Under the pieces are notes generated by a model. It was not told where the DNA came from. It ran no database searches and saw nothing but the letters and a program-made list of their open reading frames with translations. Shown in pieces: positions 8,541 to 15,475 of a stretch of 15,475 nucleotides of DNA (positions within the stretch are counted from its first letter, which is position 1; the number at the start of each line of letters is the position of its first letter). Origin of the DNA: CAMCYM01 sp964405405 (GTDB lineage: Bacteria; Bacteroidota; Bacteroidia; Flavobacteriales_D; Sanyastnellaceae); NCBI GenBank assembly GCA_964405405.1, contig CAYONT010000043.1:1-15475 (forward strand), written 5' to 3'. The position numbers and the translations under genes were made by a program.

Positions 8541-11500
8541 TCACGCCAGTTGTACCCCGGCGGCTAGAATGTCGGCGGAGCTGAATTCAAACCCCGCGGC
8601 CTTCTGCACCAGCTTGGCAAACGGGTCCTGCACCGCCACCAGCCGGGGCGCGGCAGACGCGCAATCAAAGACTGAGTAAAGCCAGTATTCCTCCCGGCGA
8701 TTCGCCGCCGCCGCCCATTCGTTCGTGCTGATATGGATGTTGCCCAGGCGCGCCAGGCCCTTGATCTCGATGCAGCGGCGCTCCCCATCCTGGCGATGGC
8801 TCAATACATCAAACCCGGGCCACGGCGTGTTCAGCCCCGCCGCCAGTGCCAATTCAGGCGAGTGAACATCCAGCACCCGCGCACCCAGCGCCCGCTCGTG
8901 TGCCATGACAAGCTCCATCGCCACGCGCTCGATTTCGGAATCGTAGCGCAAGCTCTCTTCGTCATTGGCCGCCGGACGCACCAGCACATGGGCTAGGAAC
9001 TCCACCGGCCCTACGCCAATCAGCGCCGGCTCGCGCAGCACCGTTTGCTCGGCGTCCTGCGACCGCGCTTCCCACGCCCGTTGCAAATCCCGGATGCGCG
9101 CAATCTCGCGCTCCGCCGAAGGATGGTTCTCACGTCGCCGCCTGCTCCAAACCATGCGCGACTCGACCAGTTCCTTTTGCTCGTAGAAAAACCCCTGCCG
9201 TAGAAACTCAATGCGCGAGGCCAGGTCCGCGTTCAAGCGGTCGCGGTGTTTCTGGGCAAGCTCCTTCGCCACCGTCGCCACCATGAAGGCCCGCGCCTCC
9301 TCGATGCGGCCCTGGGCCGATACCGCCAGTCGTTGCGCGTCCAGTGGCAGCCCGCCCGTGCGCGGTTCCAGCAGCAGAAACTCTTCGATGGGCCGCACGG
9401 TCATGGTCCCGTCCTCGTGCTGTCGCACCGCGACCGGGCATTGCTCGATTACTTCGTCTGTCTTCAAGGCCGCGAGCGAAGGATCGGCTCTTCGCAAAAT
9501 CATCACGGATGCCAGATGCAGCAGAAAGGAATGCGTGGAGGAAGGGTCCACCACCACCGCCCCGCGCATCGCGTGAGGCATGGCGCCGAGGTTCACGAGC
9601 TCCAACAGTTGATCGAACACCGGCTCGCCGGGATGAATCCACACCGGCCCATTCTCCCCCCGCTCGGGGCGCGTGAACGTCATGTCGAAATGGTCGCGCG
9701 CCTTCGCCTCCAGCATAGGCAGCAGCGGATCCAGGGCGCGCGGTGTGGTCGGCAGGAGCCGAAAGCGGTTTTCCTCCAGCGGCGCAAGCTTCAAGTGCAA
9801 CAACGGCGCGGCATCCTGAACAAACTGACGGACGTAGCCGGGCAGCAGTTGGGAATAAACCTCCGTCGCCATCCGCTCTTTCAGCGCCGGCAGCTGTTTC
9901 GCCACATCGCCGCCGTCACCGTAAAGTCGGCGTTCCCGATCTGCGATGGCCGTTACTTGCTCCTTGGTCAGCAACCCACCCATGTCGAGCGTCAGTTGAT
10001 CCATGTCCTCGCCCTCCATGGAGCGCCGCATGTATTCTGTAATGCTTTTGCCCTCAAAGACCCGCCCAATCACATCATACACCTTCTCGGATTTCAGCTC
10101 AGTGCGGATGGCCTCCAGCTTATCGAGGAGGATCTTCACGACTTTGCCCTCGCGGGTTTTCCCGGCAATCAGGTTGATGATGAAGACCTCCGAACGCTTT
10201 TGACCGTAGCGGTGAATGCGCCCCATGCGCTGCTCCAGCCGGGCCGGATTCCAGGGCACATCGAAGTTCACCATTACCCAGCAGAATTGCAGGTTGATGC
10301 CTTCACCCGCCGCATCGGTGCAGACCATCACGCGAGCGCCACCCTCCTCGATGGGTTTCTTGAAGAATTTGATCTGCTGGGCGCGTTCGACGTAGTTCAT
10401 CCCGCCGTGGATGCTGGCCACTTGTCCCGTGAAGCCCAGCCCGTCGAGACGGGCCTTGAGGTAGGTTAGCGTGTCACGATGCTCGGTGAACACGAGCAGC
10501 TTCTCGTTGCAGAATCGCTTGTCTTCGATCACGCCCCGCAACCGTTCGAACTTGGATTCGTGCCCCAGTTCCTGCACCTGGCGGGCCAGCGCCAGCAACT
10601 TGGAGACATGCTCCTTCTCGATTTCGAGGTCCGCGATAGTTGTGGCGACAAAGCTGCCGAGAATCTCCGCTTCGGACCGCTCGTTTTCTTCCTCGCCTTC
10701 ACCGCCTGCCTCTTCATCGGCCGTGTGCGCGTCGAACGGATCGTCGTCATCACGCAGCCGCTCTGCTTGCTTGGCGAGTTTCAGCAAGTCGATGCGCCCT
10801 GCCAGCACGTCTTGAATCACGCCGTCCAGCCGGTCAAGGCGACGTTCCAACGACCGAAGCAGGGCGTAAGTTGAACTCGCCATGCGGCGTTGGAAAACCC
10901 CGAGCGCGAGTTGCGCGGCCGTCTTGTTCAGCAACTTGGCCCGGTTGTAGATGAATCGCAGGTAATTCGTAGTCTGGTCGTAAAGTGCCTGCTCGCTCAC
11001 CGCTCCATGGGTCAGGTCGTAGGAAAAGGTGTCGGTGGTGCGTCGCGGATACAGCGGCTTCCCGTCGAACGTCACCATTTCTTCCTTGGTGCGTCGGACG
11101 AAAAACCGTTCTCGATTCTCGCGCGGCATCGCCTGGAACGCATCGAGGGTGCTGAAGGTCTGCGTGTCGAGCAGCTTCCACAGCGCGAAGAACGGGTAGT
11201 CCTTCCCCATGTGCGGCGTTGCCGTCAGCAGCAGCAGATGCCGGGCGCTCCAGCCCAGATTCCACTCGCTCTTGCGGTTCGGCACGCCGGCCAACGCCTC
11301 TGCCAGTTCGTAACGCGCCGAACGCCGCACCGTGAAGTCGGCATCCTGCCGCGCCGAGAGTTTGTGCGCTTCGTCAAAGACCACCAGGTCGTAGGGCGCC
11401 ACTCCGTCTTCTGCCAGCCGCGAAAACGCCCGATCTCCGCGCAAAGTGTCCACGGAGCAGATGACGCGGTCGGCATTCGGCCCGGTCGAGAACGGATTGC

Positions 11501-12104
11501 TGTTTCGCGGCGCGAGGTCGGATCCCGTCACCACGGCAAACTCCAGACCGAACAGTTCGCGCATTTCGTTCTGCCAGTTCCCGACCAACCCGGCCGGTGG
11601 AACCACTAGGATGCGCCGGATCAACCGCCGCGCCAGCATCTCCCGGATGTAAAGTCCGGTCATGATCGTCTTGCCCGCGCCCGCGTCGTCGGCCAGCAGG
11701 AAGCGCAGCCGTGGATGCTTGAGCATGTGCTCATAAACCGCGAGCCGCTGGTGCGGCAGGGGATCGATCTTGGAAACTTCTGTGGCAAACGCCGGGTTCG
11801 CCAAATGACCAAAGGCCAGCCGCTCGCCCTCGACCATTGCCCGGACCGCCAGCCCATCGCCCATGAAGTCCACTGCTTGCGGTAACTGTGCCCTACGGTC
11901 GAACCCTGCGCCCTGAGGCTTGTCGCCCACCGCCTCGAGGAAACGCTCCCAAAACACGGATGACGGCTCCACGCGCCCCCTCTCCCAGCGTGAAATCGTG
12001 ACGTTTGTCATCCCCAGCCGCTCCGCGAGCTCGGCCTGCGTCCATCCGCGCGCCAGCCTTCTAGCTCGCACGATTTCCGCGTAATGTTTTGGGACAGTCG
12101 TCAT
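8541..12104 (-). CDS. XRE-HTH / SNF2-type helicase / DUF3883 nuclease-like fusion protein
   Basis: 1187-residue three-part protein, first gene of the minus-strand operon. Residues ~5-60 form an XRE-type helix-turn-helix (WTQAELAERLGMTNVTISRW). Then comes an SF2/SNF2 ATPase: motif I DDAGAGKT at 139-146, DEAH at 244-247, TATP at 294-297, motif V TDAAGEGINLQ at 596-606 and motif VI QRMGRIHRYGQ at 625-635. An acidic stretch (452-480) interrupts the two RecA lobes. The C-terminus is DUF3883-like, with a PD-(D/E)xK-type pattern: GFD at 1097-1099 and EIK at 1113-1115. It probably translocates on DNA and may cut unmodified DNA. Fusion to an HTH suggests DNA-site binding or autoregulation at the palindrome just upstream. 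The ATG at 12104 has no Shine-Dalgarno sequence and lies only a few bases after the predicted transcription start. Confidence 0.9.
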   Translation of the reverse strand: MTTVPKHYAEIVRARRLARGWTQAELAERLGMTNVTISRWERGRVEPSSVFWERFLEAVGDKPQGAGFDRRAQLPQAVDFMGDGLAVRAMVEGERLAFGHLANPAFATEVSKIDPLPHQRLAVYEHMLKHPRLRFLLADDAGAGKTIMTGLYIREMLARRLIRRILVVPPAGLVGNWQNEMRELFGLEFAVVTGSDLAPRNSNPFSTGPNADRVICSVDTLRGDRAFSRLAEDGVAPYDLVVFDEAHKLSARQDADFTVRRSARYELAEALAGVPNRKSEWNLGWSARHLLLLTATPHMGKDYPFFALWKLLDTQTFSTLDAFQAMPRENRERFFVRRTKEEMVTFDGKPLYPRRTTDTFSYDLTHGAVSEQALYDQTTNYLRFIYNRAKLLNKTAAQLALGVFQRRMASSTYALLRSLERRLDRLDGVIQDVLAGRIDLLKLAKQAERLRDDDDPFDAHTADEEAGGEGEEENERSEAEILGSFVATTIADLEIEKEHVSKLLALARQVQELGHESKFERLRGVIEDKRFCNEKLLVFTEHRDTLTYLKARLDGLGFTGQVASIHGGMNYVERAQQIKFFKKPIEEGGARVMVCTDAAGEGINLQFCWVMVNFDVPWNPARLEQRMGRIHRYGQKRSEVFIINLIAGKTREGKVVKILLDKLEAIRTELKSEKVYDVIGRVFEGKSITEYMRRSMEGEDMDQLTLDMGGLLTKEQVTAIADRERRLYGDGGDVAKQLPALKERMATEVYSQLLPGYVRQFVQDAAPLLHLKLAPLEENRFRLLPTTPRALDPLLPMLEAKARDHFDMTFTRPERGENGPVWIHPGEPVFDQLLELVNLGAMPHAMRGAVVVDPSSTHSFLLHLASVMILRRADPSLAALKTDEVIEQCPVAVRQHEDGTMTVRPIEEFLLLEPRTGGLPLDAQRLAVSAQGRIEEARAFMVATVAKELAQKHRDRLNADLASRIEFLRQGFFYEQKELVESRMVWSRRRRENHPSAEREIARIRDLQRAWEARSQDAEQTVLREPALIGVGPVEFLAHVLVRPAANDEESLRYDSEIERVAMELVMAHERALGARVLDVHSPELALAAGLNTPWPGFDVLSHRQDGERRCIEIKGLARLGNIHISTNEWAAAANRREEYWLYSVFDCASAAPRLVAVQDPFAKLVQKAAGFEFSSADILAAGVQLA

Positions 12105-12117
12105 TCGAACTGATCCA

Positions 12118-12146
12118 ATTTAACACGCGTTAAACACGCTTGTCAA
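12118..12146 (-). promoter_or_regulatory. Sigma70-like promoter for the helicase-methylase-ATPase operon
   Basis: On the minus strand, TTGACA (12146-12141, a perfect consensus -35) is followed after 17 bp by TTAAAT (12123-12118, a 4/6 match to the -10). Transcription would begin near 12111, only about 7 bases before the helicase ATG at 12104, implying a leaderless or nearly leaderless mRNA, in line with the absence of a Shine-Dalgarno sequence. Assigned from sequence match and spacing only. Confidence 0.6.
12119..12134. promoter_or_regulatory. Palindromic operator candidate TTTAAC-N4-GTTAAA
   Basis: A perfect 6-bp inverted repeat, TTTAAC and GTTAAA, with a 4-bp spacer (ACGC). It overlaps the predicted -10 and part of the spacer of the helicase promoter and lies directly upstream of the -35 of the Pycsar promoter. 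This is where a repressor dimer would block the minus promoter and could repress or activate the plus one. The obvious candidate binder is the XRE domain of the helicase encoded alongside. Confidence 0.55.
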
Positions 12147-12167
12147 ACAGCAAAGTGGTCGTATGCT
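12140..12167 (+). promoter_or_regulatory. Sigma70-like promoter for the Pycsar genes
   Basis: TTGTCA (12140-12145, 5/6 of consensus) and TATGCT (12162-12167, 4/6) are separated by 16 bp. The -35 hexamer overlaps the -35 of the divergent helicase promoter by five bases, so the two promoters compete for the same DNA. The start of transcription would fall near 12174, almost on the ATG at 12176, predicting a leaderless transcript. Weaker than the minus-strand promoter by match. Confidence 0.45.
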
Positions 12168-12175
12168 GGCACCAG

Positions 12176-13105
12176 ATGACCGCGTCAATCTTGGCTCGAT
12201 TTAGGGGTGCCAATGGTGGCCGCCGCCTAGCGGACGCTTTACGACTCCAACATCTTGTTGCTGACGAAGAAACCTTGGCGGCAGCACTGGCAAACGCTGC
12301 CCGGCTCGTGGTTTTCGAGCCGGGGTCCCCAAAGAATGTTGTGATTCGTCAGGGGGCTCTCGACTCCGACATCTACCTGATCGTGAGCGGACGGCTCTCG
12401 GTGGAGGTCAACGGACGGGCGGTTGCCTTCCGCACCGCCGGCCAACATGTCGGGGAAATGGCCTTGATTGACCCCCGTACCCATCGCAGCGCCACTGTCG
12501 TTGCAACCGAACCCTCGGTCCTGGCCAGAATCACGGAGCCAAACTTTACCAAGCTGGCCAAGAAATATCCTCAACTCTGGCGGCGCTTGGCGATTGAACT
12601 CGCCGACCGCCTCCGCCAGCGGTCTAGATTCCACACGCCTCCCAACGAGAGCCCCCGGGTCTTCATCGGCTCTTCCGTGGAGAACCTACCCATTGCCCAG
12701 CAGATCCAAACCGGCTTGGCCCACGACCCCATGCTCGTGCAGGTTTGGACGGACGGCGTTTTTCGGGCTGCCGCCGGCACCATGGACAACCTGTTCAGAG
12801 CAGTCAGCGGTTCCGATTTTGCCGTTTTGGTTTTGGCTCCTCAAGACACCGTCATCAGTCGCAAGAAGAAAAGCTATGCCCCACGGGACAATTGCGTCTT
12901 CGAGCTCGGTCTCTTCATGGGCGCACTCGGTGGCGATCGGGTTTTCATCGTGAGGCAGCGTGGCGTCAAAATAAAAATGCCGACCGACCTTCTGGGAATC
13001 ACTCCCGCCGAGTACACTGCTGGCGACACCGCCACTCTCGCAGCTCGCATTGCCCCGGTTTGCGCTGAAGTCCGTCAGGCCGTCCAGCGGCTTGGTCCAA
13101 AATAG
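12176..13105 (+). CDS. Pycsar effector: cyclic-nucleotide-binding domain plus TIR domain (PycTIR-like)
   Basis: 309-residue effector. Residues ~25-120 form a CRP-like cyclic-nucleotide-binding domain; the phosphate-binding cassette lies at 93-106 (Gly93, Glu94, then Arg104-Ser105-Ala106). Residues ~160-270 form a TIR-like domain of the predicted nucleotide-binding class (PF10137 type), beginning RVFIGSS and carrying the FELG segment with Glu243, the likely NADase catalytic residue. In known Pycsar systems the cyclic pyrimidine product of PycC binds the first domain and the TIR domain then destroys NAD+, stopping growth of the infected cell. I start at ATG 12176 because the homologous region begins there; an in-frame TTG at 12140 would overlap the promoter. 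The cyclase gene follows after 9 bp, so the pair is co-transcribed. Confidence 0.9.
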   Translation: MTASILARFRGANGGRRLADALRLQHLVADEETLAAALANAARLVVFEPGSPKNVVIRQGALDSDIYLIVSGRLSVEVNGRAVAFRTAGQHVGEMALIDPRTHRSATVVATEPSVLARITEPNFTKLAKKYPQLWRRLAIELADRLRQRSRFHTPPNESPRVFIGSSVENLPIAQQIQTGLAHDPMLVQVWTDGVFRAAAGTMDNLFRAVSGSDFAVLVLAPQDTVISRKKKSYAPRDNCVFELGLFMGALGGDRVFIVRQRGVKIKMPTDLLGITPAEYTAGDTATLAARIAPVCAEVRQAVQRLGPK

Positions 13106-13114
13106 AAATTACGT

Positions 13115-13819
13115 ATGAGTCTGACCGCCGACATCTCAGCAGAGATTGAAGAAATCTTCAAAACCCAGTGGAGAAATCGGGAGGGGGTTCAAGTTCCCGA
13201 ACCAGAAGATGTCAAACTGGGAAACGATGCCGTCCTTCTCGACGGCACTGTCCTCTATGCCGACCTTGCCGACTCTACGATCATGGTAGACTCGAAGCCG
13301 AATTGGTTTTCCGCTGAGGTTTACAAATCTTACCTCGTATCTGCTTGCCGGGTCATTCGCGCGAACGGGGGCGAGATTACCGCCTTTGACGGCGACCGCG
13401 TGATGGCTGTTTACATTGGCAAGACCAAGAATACCTCGGCGGCAACGACTGCCTTGCAGATCAACTACGTCGTCTCCCAAATCATCAATCCAAAAATTGC
13501 CGCCAAATATCCCGACCAGAAATACCAGATTCGCCACGTCGTCGGCATTGATACCAGCAAGCTCTTCGTCGCCCGCACTGGTATTCGCGGTTCGAATGAC
13601 CTCGTCTGGGTCGGCCGCGCCGCCAACTACGCTGCCAAGCTTTCCTCCCTCAATGAAGATGGCTACTCTTCTTACATCACCCAGGATGTGTTCGACATGC
13701 TTAACAAGACTGCAAAGTTTGGAGACAATGGCACCGGCAATCTAATGTGGGAGTCCCGCCGCTGGGATAAGCTTACGGTTCCCATCCACCGTTCTAGTTG
13801 GTGGTGGAATCCAGGTTGA
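13115..13819 (+). CDS. pycC: Class III nucleotidyl cyclase, PycC-like (probable cCMP/cUMP synthase)
   Basis: 234-residue stand-alone cyclase domain. The two metal-binding aspartates are visible: Asp50 in LYADLADST (46-54) and Asp94 in FDGDRVMAVY (91-100). The transition-state helix reads GRAANYAAKL (167-176), with Asn171 present and Lys175 where adenylate cyclases usually have Arg. By my alignment, the residues that choose adenine or guanine in ordinary class III cyclases are replaced (Ala90 and about Val164), which fits the pyrimidine-specific Pycsar clade. The protein ends in a Trp-rich tail. Adjacent to the TIR effector, it would sense phage infection and make cCMP or cUMP; which one cannot be told from the sequence. 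The start at 13115 has no obvious ribosome site. Confidence 0.88.
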   Translation: MSLTADISAEIEEIFKTQWRNREGVQVPEPEDVKLGNDAVLLDGTVLYADLADSTIMVDSKPNWFSAEVYKSYLVSACRVIRANGGEITAFDGDRVMAVYIGKTKNTSAATTALQINYVVSQIINPKIAAKYPDQKYQIRHVVGIDTSKLFVARTGIRGSNDLVWVGRAANYAAKLSSLNEDGYSSYITQDVFDMLNKTAKFGDNGTGNLMWESRRWDKLTVPIHRSSWWWNPG

Positions 13820-13825
13820 CCAGCC

Positions 13826-13915
13826 GTGAACACTTGCTCAGATCACCAGTGTATACAGGCCATCGAGTCCATTAAATTGCGCGAGGTGTTGGAGCTCGTT
13901 TCAAAGCTGCGTTAA
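13826..13915 (+). CDS. Possible tiny ORF after the cyclase
   Basis: A GTG-initiated 29-codon frame begins 7 bp after the cyclase stop and encodes a Cys/His start followed by a leucine-rich helical end (KLREVLELVSKLR). The spacing would suit a third operon gene, but the length is close to chance, the start is weak and I know no matching Pycsar component. It could equally be the tail of a deleted gene. The remaining bases between the cyclase and 13930 hold nothing I can name. Confidence 0.2.
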   Translation: MNTCSDHQCIQAIESIKLREVLELVSKLR

Positions 13916-13929
13916 AGCTTGGGTAAAAC

Positions 13930-14694
13930 CTACACCCTGAGCCTCGCTTTATTTGCGTCGGAGATTTTCCAAGAGTTCATCCGCGAACAGCTCAAATCCT
14001 GTCTTGTCATCCATCGCTTTCGGGCCTCGATCTCGTTCCTTTCCTCGTTTGGCTTCAGGATGGTCGTGAAGACGTGGTAGCCGAGACGTTCGAGATGGGT
14101 GGTCAGGAGCTGGCCGGCCAGGCTGGTCCCGAAGGACGGGACGTTTTCGAACAGGATGGCGGCCGGCATGCGTTCCCGGACGATACCGATCACGGGAAGG
14201 AACAGGTCGCCGGTGTCGCCCAGCTCGGGTTTGCCTGCGAGTCCCTTCTTGGCCCGGCCAAGAGTGGAGTGGCTGGTGCAGGGAATCCCGCCGATGAGGA
14301 TGTCGAACTCGGGGATGTCAGAGGTCTCCACTGCTCGGATGTCGGCCTGAATGAGTGCGGCGCCCGGGTTCGCGGCCTGCCAGATGTCGGCGAACCTCGG
14401 TTCGATCTCGATCCCAGCCGAGATGGCGTAGGCCCCGTTCCCGGCGACGGCGGCAGTCAGCGTTCCGCCTCCGGCAAAGACCTCAAGCACGCGGAAGGGC
14501 GGCGCCAAGCGGCGACTACGCAGGATCGCCGCCGCCCGTCGGGTGGGCGTGATGCGCAGGCGCTCATGCCATCCCGTGACCTTGAGCTCGGGGAACTCTG
14601 CCAGCGGTCCGAGGTAGGCCTGGCTGGCGACGTCGAGGATGGGACGCAGCCCGGTCGCCGTCCGGCCGCCGGAGACCTCGTTCTCGGGGAGGAT
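13930..14694 (-). pseudogene. Truncated C5-cytosine DNA methyltransferase
   Basis: The frame is open from 14694 (just after an in-frame TGA at 14697-14695) with no ATG; only a TTG at 14508 could start it, although the 62 upstream codons read like genuine protein. Numbering from that TTG: motif I FAGGGT (11-16), catalytic PC with Cys77 in GGIPCTSHS, motif VI ENV (121-123), motif VIII-like EARKRW (161-166). After that the frame degenerates into low-quality sequence to 13930; the target-recognition domain and motifs IX-X are missing. A second frame from 14014 to 13949 reads as a plausible C-terminal helix (starting MDDKTGFEL), so a frameshift or deletion junction lies near 14015-14025. The 5' end is next to an IS66 remnant. 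It is convergent with the cyclase gene. Almost certainly non-functional. Confidence 0.75.
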
Positions 14695-14710
14695 TCAGGG
14701 GCGGAGGGCC

Positions 14711-15420
14711 GTAAGCATCCGATGAAGGACAGGGTTCCCCGCCGTTGGGGTGCTGGCAGCATGGGTGGGGCGAGAACCGCGTCCCGGCCCGGGGGATGTC
14801 ACGCCATCGTGGGCTTCCCATTGCCCGGCAGCAGCTCGTGCAGGGCCGCCGTCGTCGACGTCGGGATCCTCCGGAGCACGTCCCTCCAGCCACTGCGCCG
14901 GATCCAAACCGCACCGACGCGTCGTGATCAGCAGGCGGTCGATCACCGCGCTCCGCCACCCGGCCTCGGGATACCCGATGAACAAACCGCTCCACTTCCC
15001 AGCCACCGTCGGTCGAATCGTCCCGGCATGGCAGGATCCATCGCGAGCCGCCCATCCTGCCGGCGGCGCACCACTCCGTCCCATGGGTCCAGCGGGATGG
15101 ATGATCTCGACGGACCAGCCATGGGGGGACGCGACGTCGGGCGGCCTAAGCTGGATTGGAAGGAAGCGGGGCTTGGAGTCGGGCACGGAGGCCTGCGAGG
15201 CCGAGATCCGAATCCAGCGCCGGACCGACGTTGGGTGGACACCCATGCAGGCTGCGAATTCCTTGGTCGAGAGGCCGGACTGATGGAACTGGCGGACGAG
15301 GTCCTGGACCTCGGACCGGGACCTATAGCGTCGCCGCGAGTCGGCGGATGGAACGTTCATTCCCTCCGACTACCACAGCCCGGGCTAACCCGTACACCAT
15401 GGGGCTCGGCGAACGCTTAC
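14711..15420 (-). mobile_element. Internally deleted IS66-family element
   Basis: Both ends begin with the IS66-typical GTAAGC: on the plus strand at 14711 and, inverted, at 15420 (GTAAGCGTTCGCC reading leftward). The first 20 bases of the two ends agree at about 12 positions. The ~710 bp between carry the start of tnpA joined to the end of tnpC; tnpB and most of tnpC (a full element is normally over 2 kb) are gone. The 8 bp flanking the ends (GGAGGGCC and GTTGAACT) do not match, so there is no target duplication and the surroundings have probably rearranged. It cannot move by itself. Confidence 0.75.
14799..15360 (-). pseudogene. IS66 TnpA-TnpC deletion fusion with frameshift
   Basis: Residues 1 to about 95 from ATG 15360 match the IS66 accessory protein TnpA: a basic start, an HTH-like segment (SGLSTKEFAACMGVHP, 28-43) and the end pattern GWSVEIIHPAG (81-91). 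From about residue 114 the frame continues as the C-terminus of the TnpC transposase (GLFIGYPEAGWRSAVI, 125-140; GLDPAQWLE). The join lies near 15010-15050. One extra G in the GGG at about 14886-14888 then shifts the frame; correcting it restores the usual TnpC tail (DVLRRIPTSTTAALHELLPG) and a TGA at 14801-14799. Uncorrected, the frame runs on to 14695. This proves decay from a larger element. Confidence 0.75.
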
Positions 15421-15474
15421 GTTGAACTCGCCCAAGGTGATGCGGTCCTCGACTTCCACCGCGCACAAGACGTC
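15385..15474 (-). pseudogene. Fragment of a reading frame cut off by the IS66 remnant
   Basis: From the right edge of the window the minus strand is open and reads DVLCAVEVEDRITLGEFN up to the IS66 end at 15420, then continues into the element to a TAG at 15387-15385. The codon pattern up to the element looks like real protein, so a gene entering from the right was probably interrupted here. It is too short to identify. It could be the 5' part of the broken cytosine methyltransferase on the other side of the element, but that cannot be tested within the window. Confidence 0.3.
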
Positions 15475-15475
15475 C

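Noticed and set aside
12140..12175. TTG start giving the TIR effector 12 extra residues
   Set aside because: The added residues do not resemble the family, and the TTG is part of the -35 hexamer; the ATG at 12176 fits the domain start better.
13913..13951. TAAAGC...GCTTTA inverted repeat between the convergent cyclase and methyltransferase ends, as a two-way terminator
   Set aside because: The stem is only 6 bp with a 27-nt loop and no proper T-run; too weak to call.
1..15475. CRISPR array, tRNA or rRNA gene
   Set aside because: No regularly spaced repeats, cloverleaf-like segment or rRNA sequence was seen on either strand.

Overview
The window is a defence-island segment of a bacterial genome. 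The organism looks Gram-negative with roughly 55-60% GC by eye. Start codons are almost never preceded by a clear Shine-Dalgarno sequence, and the IS66-type remnant would fit Verrucomicrobiota or a related PVC-group lineage. That placement is a weak guess; no rRNA or marker gene is present.

Layout. (1) 1-280: no supported gene. (2) 281-12104, minus strand, read right to left: a long operon-like run made of an XRE-HTH/SNF2 helicase with a C-terminal DUF3883 nuclease-like domain (8541-12104), a DUF1156-type adenine-specific DNA methyltransferase (5321-8518), a DUF499 P-loop ATPase (1960-5289), a ParA-family ATPase (832-1848) and a small unrecognised basic protein (281-841). The first three form a helicase-methylase-ATPase cassette, the content of the system that (from memory) PADLOC calls Hma and of DUF499/DUF1156 anti-phage cassettes. 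ParA and its partner lie behind a 111-bp gap holding a repeated 10-mer 30 bp apart. (3) 12105-12175: a 71-bp divergent control region with two face-to-face promoter-like sequences sharing their -35 region, plus a palindrome over the helicase -10. (4) 12176-13819, plus strand: a two-gene Pycsar-type abortive-infection system, an effector with a cyclic-nucleotide-binding domain and a TIR domain (PycTIR-like) followed by a class III nucleotidyl cyclase (PycC-like). (5) 13930-15475: genomic debris, namely a truncated C5-cytosine methyltransferase, a ~710-bp internally deleted IS66 element, and the edge of another reading frame.

Working model (inference): the helicase-methylase-ATPase cassette probably gives modification-dependent discrimination of foreign DNA. 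If the first layer fails, the cyclase would make a cyclic pyrimidine nucleotide that activates the TIR effector to deplete NAD+. The helicase carries its own XRE DNA-binding domain and a palindrome overlaps its promoter, so it may be an autoregulator that also senses or sets expression of the Pycsar genes. The ParA pair could be part of the defence module, or a partition or maintenance pair of the island.
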